Source: an uncultured Eubacterium sp. (GTDB lineage: Bacteria; Bacillota; Clostridia; Lachnospirales; Lachnospiraceae). From it: a stretch of 64,000 nt of DNA. The notes under the pieces were generated by a model. The model did no database searches. It had not been told where the DNA came from and saw only the letters and a list, made by a program, of their open reading frames with translations. The DNA lies in NCBI GenBank assembly GCA_948579355.1, contig CAPAOV010000004.1, positions 62,001 through 126,000 on the forward strand, in the 5' to 3' direction. The translations under genes and the position numbers were made by a program. Positions 7,817-16,656 of this stretch are shown here, piece after piece (positions within the stretch are counted from its first letter, which is position 1; each line of letters opens with the position of its first letter).

Positions 7817-10800
7817 ATGAATTTAGAAGATTTAGGAAGTAGTGTACAGATGCTGGTTATTGTCGGGGTGCTGATGTGTGCTTTTTTTGCCCTGTTCTAC
7901 TGCTATCAGCTTCATCGGGAAGTGAGCGGTATCCGCATATATGCAAAAGAAAGATGTAACTGGTATAATCTTATGTGGGTACTCGGCGCGGCATTTATTG
8001 TCAAATTGATTGTCGCCGCCGTCTATGAGGGGCATGGAACTGATATGGCTTGTTTCAGCGCATGGTCTGACCGGATTTTTAATGAGGGGCCGTGGGGCTT
8101 CTATCATTCCGATGCGTTTACGGATTATCCGCCCGGATATATGTCACTGTTATGGATTGTCGGCGCACTGCGCAGTGTTTTTGGTCTTGATGTGGCGACC
8201 GGCATGGGCCGTATTGTCGTAAAATTGTTCCCGATACTTTTTGACCTGGGAGCGGGTATCTTTTTGTACAAAATCGCAAAAAGGAAGTTCTCGGAGGCTT
8301 CTTCTCTGCTGCTGTCAGTTACTTATGTGCTGAATCCGATTATTGTCTTAGACTCGTCGGCATGGGGGCAGGTAGACGGTGCGTTTACTTTCTTTGTGCT
8401 TCTGGTAGGATATCTATGCATGGAAGAGAAGAGGATTCCTGCTTATTTTGCTTTCGTGGCGGGCGTTTTGCTGAAGCCGCAGATGTTAATATTTGCACCG
8501 ATTCTCATTTGGACGATTATCGAGCAGGTATTCCTGAAAGACTTGAATAAGGAAAAGGTGATAAGGGATTTAGTCGGCGGTCTGAGTGCGATTGCCGCCA
8601 TGGTTATTTTTACGCTGCCGTTTGGCGTTGACAAAGTATTTTCCCAATATATCAATACGCTTGGTTCATATCCATATTGTACGATAAACGCCTACAACTT
8701 TTGGGCGCTGATGGGAGAGAACTGGCAGCCGCAGACGAATATGTTCTTTGGTCTTCGCGCCAGTACGTGGGGAACGCTGGCAATCTTTATCTCCGTTGCC
8801 CTCAGCGGTTACATTTTCTATAAGTTAAGAGAGGATAAATCACGCTATTTTCTGAGTATGGCAGTGATAATTGCCAATATGTTTATGTTCTCCGTGCGCA
8901 TGCATGAGAGATATTTGTTCCCGATTATCGTACTGCTTCTGGCAGCATTTCTCGTTAAGCCGACAAAGGAATTATTCTTTACCTATGCGGCTTTTTCGGT
9001 CGTACATTTTCTCAATGTGGGGCATGTGTTGTGGGCATATATCGAACAGGACGGAAATACAGGGCCGAACGGTGGTTTGGTTGGTGTGACGTCGCTCTTG
9101 TCTCTGCTTGTTTTTGCCTACCTGTTTGTCGCTGTTTTCTCAAAATCGACACTGGAAGATTTGCAGGAGAGAAAAGGACGGGTAAAGCGGGGGATGCCAA
9201 ATTATATCCAGAAAAATAAGGAGCAGAAAGAGAAGAAAAAGTGGACGGACTATGTGCTTCACATACATTCTACGAAGAAAATGCCACGTTTTAGCAAATG
9301 GGACTGGACAGTGCTGATTGGCATTATCGTAGTATACAGTGCATTTGCCTTTTATGATTTAGGCGATATGGCCGCACCGGAGACCGAATGGGTGGCGACG
9401 AAAGAAAATAAAACAATTACGCTTGATTTAGGTGAGAACCGCGATATTGGTATGATTTACACCTTTTTGGGAGTAAAGGAAAACCGCGTATATACATTAG
9501 AAGTTTCCCAAAACGGACAGGACTATGAAAATAAGGGTTCGGTTCGCGCCACCAGCGTATTTTGCTGGGACCGCTTCAAGACATGGGATGCCGATACGGA
9601 AAAAGAGGGCGGCGACTGGTATAACTGGAATAGAGATTACCGCTATATCCGGCTGACAGCGTCGGACAACCTCGATACTGAGATGAGTATGCTCAAAGAG
9701 CTGGTAGTGACGGATAAAGACGGCAATGTGATTGAGCCTGTGAATAAGAATGAATATCCGACACTTTTTGACGAGCAGCAATATTTTGAGCCGCAGGAAG
9801 ATGCGCCGGAAACGGAATGGAAAGCGCCGGACAAGGGAACTGCCGTTACGATTGATTTAGGAAGAGATACTTATTTCAACTCTCTGCGCGGATTTTCCAA
9901 GACGAAGAAAAACCAGAAATTTAAAATAGAAGTTGCCAAACAGAGCGACGAAGAAATCCAGTATATTTCCATGGGTGAATTAGCAACAGGAGAGGCAGAC
10001 GGCTGGAGTGTATTACGTCAGACAAATGTTCCGGCGAACAGTGCGGGTTCGTATAGTTTTTCTGCGGAAGCATATCGCTATATTCGCCTGACTACATTGC
10101 AAAACGGTACTTCCTTAAACGAACTTGTTGTGACAGATGGCAACAATCACACGTTGGAAATTTTGGATTATGAGGGCGGTGATAATCTGTTCGACGAGCA
10201 GGAGGGATATTATAAATCCATCACGTTCCGCAGCGGCACTTATTTCGATGAAATATATCATGCGAGAACAGCGTATGAAATGATTCACGGCATTAGTAAT
10301 TATGAGTGGACGCATCCGCCGCTCGGAAAAGTGTTTATCAGTCTCGGAGTCCGTGTGTTTGGCATGAATCCGTTTGGCTGGCGTATTATTGGCGTGCTGT
10401 TCGGTATTGGCATGCTGCCGTTTATGTATCTGTTCGCCAGAAGATTGTTTGGGGCGAAGACGTGGGCGGCCGGAGCGCTGACTTTCCTGTTTGCCTTTGA
10501 TTTTATGCATTTTACGCAGACAAGAATCTCAACGATTGACGTGTACGGAACATTTTTTATCATCGCAATGTTCTTCTTCATGTACTGGTACAGCCAGACG
10601 AGTTTTTATGATACAAAGTTGTGGAAAACCTTTATTCCTCTTGGACTGAGTGCACTGATGATGGGACTTGGGTGCGCGTCCAAATGGACGGCGGTATATG
10701 CCTCTGCCGGTTTGGGCCTGTTCTTTTTTGGTATTATCGGATGGAGAGCCTATGAGTACTATTTGGCAAGAAAGAATCCGACGGGAGAGACGGAAGGAAT

Positions 10801-11818
10801 TTCACATCAGCATATTATAGAAGTATTTCCTCGTAAACTTATCCTGACGATTTTGTTCTGCATTTTGTTTTTTGTCGTTATTGCGGGAGCAATCTACCTA
10901 TGCGCTTATATACCGTTTTCGGATAATGCATCTGTTGGCGGCGGCGGTAACGCCCAGCGTTTTCTTGGTACGGACTGGGATGAGACGCCGGTGGCCGGTT
11001 TGGTACAGGTGCTGCGCGATAACACCGGTAATCCGTTTTGGGAATTGGTCGGAAAGATGGTTAATAACCAAAGGGCAATGTATATGTACCATCACGATTT
11101 GACGTCCACGCATCCGTTTTCATCTACATGGTTTGAGTGGCCGGTGATGATTCGCCCGATGTATTACCACAGCCAGACGATGAGTAACGGTCTCAAAGAG
11201 GGTATCAGCGCCTTTGGAAATCCGCTCGTATGGTGGGCAGGGATACCTGCGTTACTGTTCATTACCTGTCCGTTGACTGTGAAACGGCGGTTGAACCAGA
11301 AGCTGGGAAGTTTGCAGGCGCAGTGGGCTCAATGGGTAGTATGCCTGTTCACGATGTTTATGGCATTGTATTCACTTTTCCTGCGACAGACGAAGTATGC
11401 GGGTATAGCGGAGTCGGAAGTATTTAGTCAGTGGGGCTGGTATGGAATACCGTTTATTTTCCTTGGCGCCGTCGGGTTCGTCTTCTTATGCGTACAGTTG
11501 TTCAGCCGGGGAGAGCGAATCGTAGTCTTTATGATATTTGCCTTTGCCGTACAGTATTTACCTTGGCTGTTAGTGCCGCGCTGTACATTTGCGTACCATT
11601 ATTTCCCGAGTGTACCGTTTATTGCCATGATGGTGGCGTACAGTCTTGTTAAAATTGCAGAGTATAATAAGAAATGGCTGAAATGGTGCTTTATTTATCT
11701 GGCGCTGGCGTTCCTTTTGTTCCTGTTGTTCTATCCGGTATTGTCTGGACAGCCGATATTGGAGGGATTCGCCAGAGATGGTTTGCGCTGGATGGATACA
11801 TGGCAACTGATAAGCTAA
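7817..11818 (+). CDS. Two-headed GT-C glycosyltransferase: polyprenyl-phosphate mannosyltransferase (PMT, GT39) fused to a second membrane transferase
   Basis: 1333 residues. N-terminal part (1-450) is a multi-span GT-C type domain with an early acidic loop (GHGTDMACFSAWS) and DYPPGYM, similar to Gpi18/PIG-M-like mannosyltransferases. After a membrane helix near 495-515 comes an extracytoplasmic region (about 520-795) of two related beta-sandwich units, each with an ITLDLG-like motif and YRYIRLT, resembling discoidin (F5/8C) folds. The C-terminal half (about 800-1333) is a PMT/GT39 domain with the catalytic-type acidic pair D811-E812 in YFDEIYHAR, the HPPLGK motif and about nine helices. PMT proteins move mannose from a lipid-phosphate carrier to Ser/Thr of exported proteins; the Thr-rich wall protein at the left edge would be a plausible kind of acceptor (inference). 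ATG follows AGAAAGGA. Confidence 0.82.
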   Translation: MNLEDLGSSVQMLVIVGVLMCAFFALFYCYQLHREVSGIRIYAKERCNWYNLMWVLGAAFIVKLIVAAVYEGHGTDMACFSAWSDRIFNEGPWGFYHSDAFTDYPPGYMSLLWIVGALRSVFGLDVATGMGRIVVKLFPILFDLGAGIFLYKIAKRKFSEASSLLLSVTYVLNPIIVLDSSAWGQVDGAFTFFVLLVGYLCMEEKRIPAYFAFVAGVLLKPQMLIFAPILIWTIIEQVFLKDLNKEKVIRDLVGGLSAIAAMVIFTLPFGVDKVFSQYINTLGSYPYCTINAYNFWALMGENWQPQTNMFFGLRASTWGTLAIFISVALSGYIFYKLREDKSRYFLSMAVIIANMFMFSVRMHERYLFPIIVLLLAAFLVKPTKELFFTYAAFSVVHFLNVGHVLWAYIEQDGNTGPNGGLVGVTSLLSLLVFAYLFVAVFSKSTLEDLQERKGRVKRGMPNYIQKNKEQKEKKKWTDYVLHIHSTKKMPRFSKWDWTVLIGIIVVYSAFAFYDLGDMAAPETEWVATKENKTITLDLGENRDIGMIYTFLGVKENRVYTLEVSQNGQDYENKGSVRATSVFCWDRFKTWDADTEKEGGDWYNWNRDYRYIRLTASDNLDTEMSMLKELVVTDKDGNVIEPVNKNEYPTLFDEQQYFEPQEDAPETEWKAPDKGTAVTIDLGRDTYFNSLRGFSKTKKNQKFKIEVAKQSDEEIQYISMGELATGEADGWSVLRQTNVPANSAGSYSFSAEAYRYIRLTTLQNGTSLNELVVTDGNNHTLEILDYEGGDNLFDEQEGYYKSITFRSGTYFDEIYHARTAYEMIHGISNYEWTHPPLGKVFISLGVRVFGMNPFGWRIIGVLFGIGMLPFMYLFARRLFGAKTWAAGALTFLFAFDFMHFTQTRISTIDVYGTFFIIAMFFFMYWYSQTSFYDTKLWKTFIPLGLSALMMGLGCASKWTAVYASAGLGLFFFGIIGWRAYEYYLARKNPTGETEGISHQHIIEVFPRKLILTILFCILFFVVIAGAIYLCAYIPFSDNASVGGGGNAQRFLGTDWDETPVAGLVQVLRDNTGNPFWELVGKMVNNQRAMYMYHHDLTSTHPFSSTWFEWPVMIRPMYYHSQTMSNGLKEGISAFGNPLVWWAGIPALLFITCPLTVKRRLNQKLGSLQAQWAQWVVCLFTMFMALYSLFLRQTKYAGIAESEVFSQWGWYGIPFIFLGAVGFVFLCVQLFSRGERIVVFMIFAFAVQYLPWLLVPRCTFAYHYFPSVPFIAMMVAYSLVKIAEYNKKWLKWCFIYLALAFLLFLLFYPVLSGQPILEGFARDGLRWMDTWQLIS

Positions 11819-11863
11819 ATCAGTTCGATAAAGTTGTCGTTACAGACGGAAACGGAGGGCGTT

Positions 11864-13252
11864 TTGAAGAAGTTAATCCATGAAATCCATAAGGGAAAGA
11901 ATATAAAGAAAAATCTTTTGTTGTATCGTGACAGGGTAGTACAGACTTATTGTGAATATGGAGTGTTAGATTTAACTTTCGGAGCCTATACTTTTATGGA
12001 ACAGATTGTGGAAGAACAGGCAGAGCGGGCGCAGAAAGAAGAAAACGTTATCGCGCCGGTTCTGCTTGCACTGGGGGAACTGGCAAAAGAAGATTGTGTT
12101 TACGGACAGGTCGCTGGTGCGATGAAGAAGCTGCGTCAGGAAATTACGGATAAGATGGATCTTTTGACTTCCTATGCCGATGGTCTGATTTGTTATGAAT
12201 ATGTCCTGAACCGCATGGAATTGAAATTTCTGCCAGAAGAAAAACTTGCGGACATACTTCATGGATTTGAGGAAGAGCAGTTTTTGCTTCAGGTGAAAGA
12301 GTTTTTGACGGAGAGTAAAGATCAGAGTGTTATGCAGGACAGAGTCCGTCATCTTGTCGGCCAGCTTCCCGTACATATGACAAAATATAAGCTGTTTGAG
12401 AAAATAGAGGAAGCGCTTACGCTGTATCAGGGTTCGGACTGTGCTTCTCTGGATGAGTTTGTTTATATGCTACGCACCTCGGCAATGCTATATAAACCGG
12501 AGAAGTATGCCGGAGAGTATGCGGCTGTCGAAGCTGATATAAAGCGTCTGCAGGAGGCGGATTATGCCGGACTGACAGAAGAGGAATACAAAGAAATGGT
12601 GGAAGTGCTCAAACGGGCGGCAGAAGCGGTTTACGGGCTTACGGATTTTTACTACAGCCTCCAGAAAGTAGTCAACGGGATTTATGCTATGAGCCTGCTT
12701 TTCCCTTATCTGAAAACAGAGAGTAAACTTGTAAAAGATGGGCGTTCTATCTGGAAATGTCTTGCCGTGCGTGAATACCGTCCGGAGATGTTAATTCCAT
12801 TGGAGGGCCACATTGAACAGTGTGTTGAAACATACGATTGTCTGGAGCCTGTCTTGTATGAGATAAGGGATTCATATAAAGAGGAACTGGACGAGTTATC
12901 ACTGACGGAGTTTGTGGACGATATTATGAAGATTGTCAGCCTGTTTTCAGACAGTCTGTTTGTTGATTTGGAGCGCGCTGCGGAGGAAAAAGTGGCGGAC
13001 GCCGACTATGTGCGGCAGTGTACCGAACAGTTATGGGAAGAACTCTCACAGCAGTTCCGCCAGCTCTCCCGTCCGCTAAAACGTGCGGTCACCAGTCAGC
13101 TTTTGGAAAAAATGCCGCTTATGTTCAGCAATATGCATGAGCTGGAAGAGTATATCCGCGTAAATTTATTCGGCTGTCAGGACAGGGCGGAAAAGGCTGT
13201 TGTTATGCAGCTTTTGCAGGAATTGATGCAGGAAGAAAAGGAATGGAGTTGA
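11864..13252 (+). CDS. Uncharacterised helical protein
   Basis: 462 residues if the TTG at 11864 is the start; it follows GGAGGG at 11854-11859 and gives MKKLIHEIHKGKNIKK. The frame is open further upstream to 11834 but with no ribosome site. No signal peptide or membrane helix is visible. The protein is rich in Glu, Leu and Lys, with long predicted helices, and no motif I recognise. It begins 46 bases after the glycosyltransferase and its stop is separated from the next ATG by one base, so the two small unknown genes and the DUF2953-gerW pair are probably one transcript. Function unknown; the link to sporulation is context only. Confidence 0.7.
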   Translation: MKKLIHEIHKGKNIKKNLLLYRDRVVQTYCEYGVLDLTFGAYTFMEQIVEEQAERAQKEENVIAPVLLALGELAKEDCVYGQVAGAMKKLRQEITDKMDLLTSYADGLICYEYVLNRMELKFLPEEKLADILHGFEEEQFLLQVKEFLTESKDQSVMQDRVRHLVGQLPVHMTKYKLFEKIEEALTLYQGSDCASLDEFVYMLRTSAMLYKPEKYAGEYAAVEADIKRLQEADYAGLTEEEYKEMVEVLKRAAEAVYGLTDFYYSLQKVVNGIYAMSLLFPYLKTESKLVKDGRSIWKCLAVREYRPEMLIPLEGHIEQCVETYDCLEPVLYEIRDSYKEELDELSLTEFVDDIMKIVSLFSDSLFVDLERAAEEKVADADYVRQCTEQLWEELSQQFRQLSRPLKRAVTSQLLEKMPLMFSNMHELEEYIRVNLFGCQDRAEKAVVMQLLQELMQEEKEWS

Positions 13253-13253
13253 C

Positions 13254-13592
13254 ATGATTTACTGGTATTCGGATTTATATATGGATGAGAAAGTTGCCAA
13301 ACATCCGAAAAAGTGTAAAAAGAGAGTGGCAGCGCGCCGTCCGTGGAAAAAAAGTTATGTCGCAATTACGTTAGCGTTAAATGAAAAGAATCTATTTGAA
13401 ATGATGGAGACGAGACAGTTGTTTTTCCGGCGGTACGCTTATCTGGATTTATATGTTGTCGGCCTCGCGGCCAATCAGAAAGAGGCAGGCGAGCTTTTGC
13501 AGCAAATGCTACTGGATATGTGGCGTCTGGATTCCTCGGTTCGTCCGTATCAATATTTTGTAAAAGAAAAGTTTTCGGGGAAAATAGAGTAA
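13254..13592 (+). CDS. Uncharacterised small basic protein
   Basis: 112 residues starting MIYWYSDLYMDEKVAK. The ATG comes one base after the previous stop (TGACATG), with GGAATGGAG upstream, so translation is probably coupled. A basic Lys-rich patch (KHPKKCKKRVAARRPWKK) is followed by a mixed helix/strand region with many aromatic residues. No export signal, membrane helix or known domain recognised. A partner role for the 462-residue protein is plausible because of the tight coupling, but this is inference. Confidence 0.7.
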   Translation: MIYWYSDLYMDEKVAKHPKKCKKRVAARRPWKKSYVAITLALNEKNLFEMMETRQLFFRRYAYLDLYVVGLAANQKEAGELLQQMLLDMWRLDSSVRPYQYFVKEKFSGKIE

Positions 13593-13607
13593 GGAAGTTG
13601 AAAGCAG

Positions 13608-14390
13608 ATGTGGATTGTTTTGACAATTCTAAAATGGATAGGATTTATTTTCGGGGGCATTCTGGCATTGCTTTTATTTTTTAGCGCTCTTGTCATTTTT
13701 GTCCCGCTTCGTTATTATGTGAGGGTCAATAGTCAGGACAAGCTGACGTATTCTTATTGTTTTCGCTGGCTTTCCGTTGTCGCCGTCCGCAAAGGCGCGC
13801 ATTCGGACCGGGTTTTGCTGACGCTGTTTGGTATTCCTATTAAATGTCTGGCTGGAGGAAAAAAAGACACGGAGAAAAAGAAAGACGAAAAACCGGATTC
13901 GCTTGATAACAACCACCAAAGCGAGCCGCTGGATAAGGAAAAAAAGCCGCGGAAAAAGCGGCGTAAGAAAACGGCGGGATTAAAACGGGATAAATCGAAA
14001 AAGTCCTTTTCATTTGCAAGAGTATCTAGTATAATTGGTTTGGTAAAGGAAAGCAAAAACCGCCGTGTGATAAAGAAACTGTTGCGGGAGATACTATTAC
14101 TGCTTCAGTATTTATCGCCGACGAGGATAAGAGGAAGAATCATTGTGGGGACCGGCGACCCCTGTACGACCGGAATGCTTTTAGGGGGGATTAGTTTGTT
14201 TCCGGCCGCATATCAGGATGGCGTGCGGATTGTTCCGGATTTTGAGGAAAAGCATTTTGAGGCAGACGGATTTATAAAGGGAAGAATACGGATGATATAT
14301 TTTTTGCGACTTCTTCACCGGCTCTATCAGGATAGAGAGCTGAAAGCGTTGTGGAAACAGATTAATAAAGTAAAAAAGGAGGCTGCATGA
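13608..14390 (+). CDS. DUF2953 membrane-anchored protein
   Basis: 260 residues. One or two N-terminal membrane helices (about 4-32), then the DUF2953 pattern: LRYYVRV, YCFRWLSVV and LFGIPIK near the N terminus, a very basic Lys/Arg-rich middle (about 80-125), and a C-terminal part with a small beta region and RGRIIVGTGDPCTTGMLLG. In clostridia and bacilli this family commonly lies directly before gerW (ytfJ), as here, with only one base between the stop and the next ATG. The family has no known reaction; a role in the sporulating cell envelope is inferred from the gene order. Confidence 0.8.
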   Translation: MWIVLTILKWIGFIFGGILALLLFFSALVIFVPLRYYVRVNSQDKLTYSYCFRWLSVVAVRKGAHSDRVLLTLFGIPIKCLAGGKKDTEKKKDEKPDSLDNNHQSEPLDKEKKPRKKRRKKTAGLKRDKSKKSFSFARVSSIIGLVKESKNRRVIKKLLREILLLLQYLSPTRIRGRIIVGTGDPCTTGMLLGGISLFPAAYQDGVRIVPDFEEKHFEADGFIKGRIRMIYFLRLLHRLYQDRELKALWKQINKVKKEAA

Positions 14391-14391
14391 C

Positions 14392-14772
14392 ATGGCAGAA
14401 AATAGTTTTAGCAGTACGGTAGAATCATTATTTAAAGGAATGGACGCATTTATTACGACGAAGACGGTAGTCGGCGACGCAGTTCGTTTTGACGATGGAA
14501 CGATTGTACTTCCACTGGTAGATGTAAGTTTTGGCGTGGCAGCGGGGGCATTTGCCAATCAGAACGAAAAGAAGAATAATGGCGGCGGCGGTATGGGCGG
14601 CAAAATCCAGCCAAGCGCTGTTTTAGTAATTAAAGATGGAACTTCTAAGCTTGTCAATGTAAAGAATCAGGATGGTATTACGAAGATACTCGACATGGTG
14701 CCGGATTTTGTAGACAAGTTTTCCAAGAAAAAAGATAAGGGCAGTGAAAGCGCCGCAGAGACGGAAGAATAA
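14392..14772 (+). CDS. gerW: GerW family sporulation protein (YtfJ)
   Basis: 126 residues, normal length for the family. The conserved core is present: VESLFKGMDAFITTKTVVGD at the start, then VLPLVDVSFGVAAGAF, a Gly-rich loop GGGGMGGKI and PSAVLVIKDG. The C-terminal helix is Lys-rich. In Bacillus subtilis GerW is made in the forespore and affects spore germination; the same is expected here but not shown by the sequence. AAGGAGG lies before the ATG, inside the end of the DUF2953 gene, so expression is coupled. Confidence 0.9.
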   Translation: MAENSFSSTVESLFKGMDAFITTKTVVGDAVRFDDGTIVLPLVDVSFGVAAGAFANQNEKKNNGGGGMGGKIQPSAVLVIKDGTSKLVNVKNQDGITKILDMVPDFVDKFSKKKDKGSESAAETEE

Positions 14773-14822
14773 GCATTATTTGGCTATTTTAGAAATTATT
14801 TGCAAAAAGTAGAAATTTATAC

Positions 14823-14851
14823 TTGCAAAATGAGTAGAATTTTGCTAGAAT
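14823..14851 (+). promoter_or_regulatory. Promoter of rpmB
   Basis: TTGCAA (14823-14828), 17-base spacer, TAGAAT (14846-14851). Upstream, at 14801-14820, a second TTGCAAAAAGTAGAA stretch resembles the promoter region itself, as if it were a partial tandem duplication. Confidence 0.7.
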
Positions 14852-14932
14852 ATTCGTGTTGTCGTGTGTAAGATATATAGTTTATTGATATAAAAGGGAC
14901 ATGCGAAGTTAGAGCAGAAGGAGGTGCTTTTC

Positions 14933-15118
14933 ATGGCAAAATGTGCAGTATGTGGAAAAGGCGTACACTTTGGTAACGCTGTCAGCCACTCTCATAGAAG
15001 AAGCAATAAGATTTGGAAATCAAATTTGAAATCGGTTCGGGTGAAAGTGAATGGCGGTACAAAGAAAATGTATGTATGTACTTCATGCCTTCGTTCCGGA
15101 AAAGTAGAAAGAGCGTAG
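14933..15118 (+). CDS. rpmB: 50S ribosomal protein L28
   Basis: 61 residues, matching bacterial L28. Starts MAKCAVCGKG, with conserved GNAVSHSHRRSNK and a C-terminal CTSC. The two CxxC pairs (residues 4-7 and about 52-55) make this the zinc-binding (C+) form of L28. AGAAGGAGGT is 7 bases before the ATG at 14933; the upstream in-frame TTG at 14924 overlaps that site and is not the start. Component of the large ribosomal subunit. Stands alone with its own promoter, as is common for L28 in clostridia. Confidence 0.95.
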   Translation: MAKCAVCGKGVHFGNAVSHSHRRSNKIWKSNLKSVRVKVNGGTKKMYVCTSCLRSGKVERA

Positions 15119-15215
15119 TCGCATTTGGATTGTGCAAAGTAAAAGGAGTTGTCGTATCGGTGACAGTGAACCGCCGTACAGACATCTTCTTTTTTGTGTA
15201 CAGGTTTTTGCACCA

Positions 15216-15359
15216 TCAGTCACACGAGGTAAATAAGTTGTATCCGAGAACAAGGCAGGCAATTATAATCAGTATGGCTAACAGGCTATGGCGCATGAAT
15301 AGCATGATGCACATACCAATGCCAATCCAAAAGAGAATAAATCCAATCAGTCGTTTCAT
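15216..15359 (-). CDS. Small hydrophobic membrane protein, 47 residues
   Basis: On the minus strand an ATG at 15359 preceded by GGTGGA (6-base spacing) opens a 47-codon frame: MKRLIGFILFWIGIGM, then RHSLLAILIIIACLVLGYN and a short tail ending SCD. It has a basic N terminus and two hydrophobic helices joined by a short loop (MRHS), a compact two-span hairpin topology. Codons are well formed and it occupies the otherwise empty gap between rpmB and the GyrI-like gene, opposite in direction to both. Small two-span proteins of this kind occur widely in clostridia with no assigned role. It was found by reading the strand; the overlapping plus-strand frame at 15013-15387 is a poor candidate. Confidence 0.72.
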   Translation of the reverse strand: MKRLIGFILFWIGIGMCIMLFMRHSLLAILIIIACLVLGYNLFTSCD

Positions 15360-15477
15360 GCGTATCCACCGGATTAGTAAGGGTTAGTATTATTATATGC
15401 GGAAATGGGGAAAACGGAACCGGCAATGTCAATGAATGATAATTTACTATAGGTATCTATCCTTTTTCACATCTCTG

Positions 15478-15486
15478 TGCTATAAT
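15478..15486 (+). promoter_or_regulatory. Extended -10 promoter of the GyrI-like gene
   Basis: TGCTATAAT (15478-15486) is an extended -10 element; no clear -35 box is visible 17 bases upstream, which is typical for this promoter class. Confidence 0.55.
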
Positions 15487-15515
15487 AAGTTTTACATCTG
15501 AAAAGGAGAATAACA

Positions 15516-16148
15516 ATGTCATTTGATTATAAGAAAGAATACAAAGAATTTTATATGCCACCCCAAAAACCGGGTATTGTAGATGTGCCGTCTATGAATT
15601 ACATTGCAGTTCGTGGAAAGGGCAATCCTAATGACGAAGATGGTGAATATAAGGTATCGCTTGGTTTACTTTACGGCATTGCTTTTACTATAAAAATGAG
15701 TTACAAAGGGGATTATAAGATTGATGGGTATTTTGAATATGTCGTGCCGCCTCTTGAAGGGTTTTGGTGGCAGGATGGCGTAGATGGTATAGACTACGCT
15801 CATAAAGAGAACTTCAACTTTATTTCGCTCATTCGTCTGCCTGACTTTGTTACAAAAGAGGACTTTGATTGGGCAGTTTCGGAAGCAACAAAAAAGAAAA
15901 AGACAGATTTTTCCAAAGTTGAGTTTTTCACATATGATGAAGGTATTTGTGTTCAGTGTATGCATATCGGTTCCTATGATGATGAGCCTGCTACCATTGC
16001 AGCGATGCACGAGTACGCCGCAAAAAATGGATACGAGATTGACATTACCGAGGCTCGTTTTCATCACGAGATTTACTTATCAGACCCGAGAAGGTGTAAT
16101 CCTGAAAAACTCAAGACAGTGGTACGTCATCCGATTAAAAAAATTTAA
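15516..16148 (+). CDS. GyrI-like small-molecule-binding domain protein
   Basis: 210 residues, cytoplasmic, single domain. The pattern fits stand-alone GyrI-like proteins of the SRPBCC/AraC effector-binding superfamily: VPSMNYIAVRGKGNPND near residue 24, YGIAFTIKM, YVVPPLEGFWW, then the second repeat VQCMHIGSYDDEPATIAAMHEY and a C-terminal HHEIYLSDPRRC. Related proteins bind hydrophobic or cationic compounds and some hydrolyse toxic electrophiles; the ligand here cannot be inferred. AAAGGAG precedes the ATG by 7 bases and an extended -10 promoter lies just upstream. The downstream sequence is degenerate. Confidence 0.85.
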   Translation: MSFDYKKEYKEFYMPPQKPGIVDVPSMNYIAVRGKGNPNDEDGEYKVSLGLLYGIAFTIKMSYKGDYKIDGYFEYVVPPLEGFWWQDGVDGIDYAHKENFNFISLIRLPDFVTKEDFDWAVSEATKKKKTDFSKVEFFTYDEGICVQCMHIGSYDDEPATIAAMHEYAAKNGYEIDITEARFHHEIYLSDPRRCNPEKLKTVVRHPIKKI

Positions 16149-16655
16149 TCAGAATATTTTGTCATTTTTAGGGAAGCGGGTATCATACAGTATCCCATCC
16201 GGTATGCGCTCCCAACGAAAAACTGGATTCTTTCTGGCAGGCCGGAATTTGGATTTCTTGGGTCATGTCTTGCTTCAATACGATTTACATTTACCCTGTC
16301 AAAAAAGAAGTCCATAACCGCTCTCATTGCCTCAGAAGTGATTCCCTTTTTCCACCATGTCTTTCCAATGCAATATCCAATATGTACCATAGAAACATCT
16401 TCATTTGTTTTGACAGCACTAATGGAACCAATGGGTTCATCACCATTTTCTTTTAAAACAATCGCCCACTGATAGTATTTTTCATCAGAATAGGAGCTTA
16501 CCCATTTTTCCAGTACAAATTTACTAACATCAATATTGGAATGCGTGGGCCATGTTAAATATTTTGTCACTTCGTCATCGGATGCCCAGTTTTTTTACAT
16601 GGCAACAGCATCTTCCTTAGTGAATCTTCTTAAAATCAGTGGAAAGTCAGAAGGA
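16145..16655 (-). pseudogene. Broken GNAT acetyltransferase gene
   Basis: Read on the minus strand from about 16655: PLILRRFTKEDAVAM, then an in-frame TAA (near 16600), then KNWASDDEVTKYLTWPTHSN continuing through IGYCIGKTWWKKGITSEAM (the acetyl-CoA loop) to ARHDPRNPNSG. Intact relatives continue here with a helix and final strand; instead the frame enters sequence derived from the foldback repeat (see 16158-16220) and stops. So the gene has a nonsense codon near its start and has lost its C terminus. Such GNAT proteins acetylate ribosomal protein or small amines. It is flanked by a transposase fragment, marking a site of past rearrangement. Confidence 0.85.
16158..16220. repeat. Degenerate fragment of the foldback repeat element
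   Basis: TTGTCATTTTTAGGGAAGCG and the following GGTATCATAC, then CCGGTATGCGCTCCCAACGA, match the outer arm of the two long foldback elements at 28846-28905 and the complement of 29255-29315 (CCGGTATACCGCTCCCGACG). About 60 bases remain. It replaces the natural 3' end of the GNAT gene. Confidence 0.65.
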
Positions 16656-16656
16656 T

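Noticed and set aside
10115..10510. 131-codon frame antisense to the glycosyltransferase
   Set aside because: Overlaps the conserved PMT motifs on the other strand and has no ribosome site or recognisable domain.
15013..15387. 124-codon plus-strand frame across the end of rpmB
   Set aside because: Overlaps rpmB out of frame, has no ribosome site, and the convincing 47-residue protein lies on the opposite strand.
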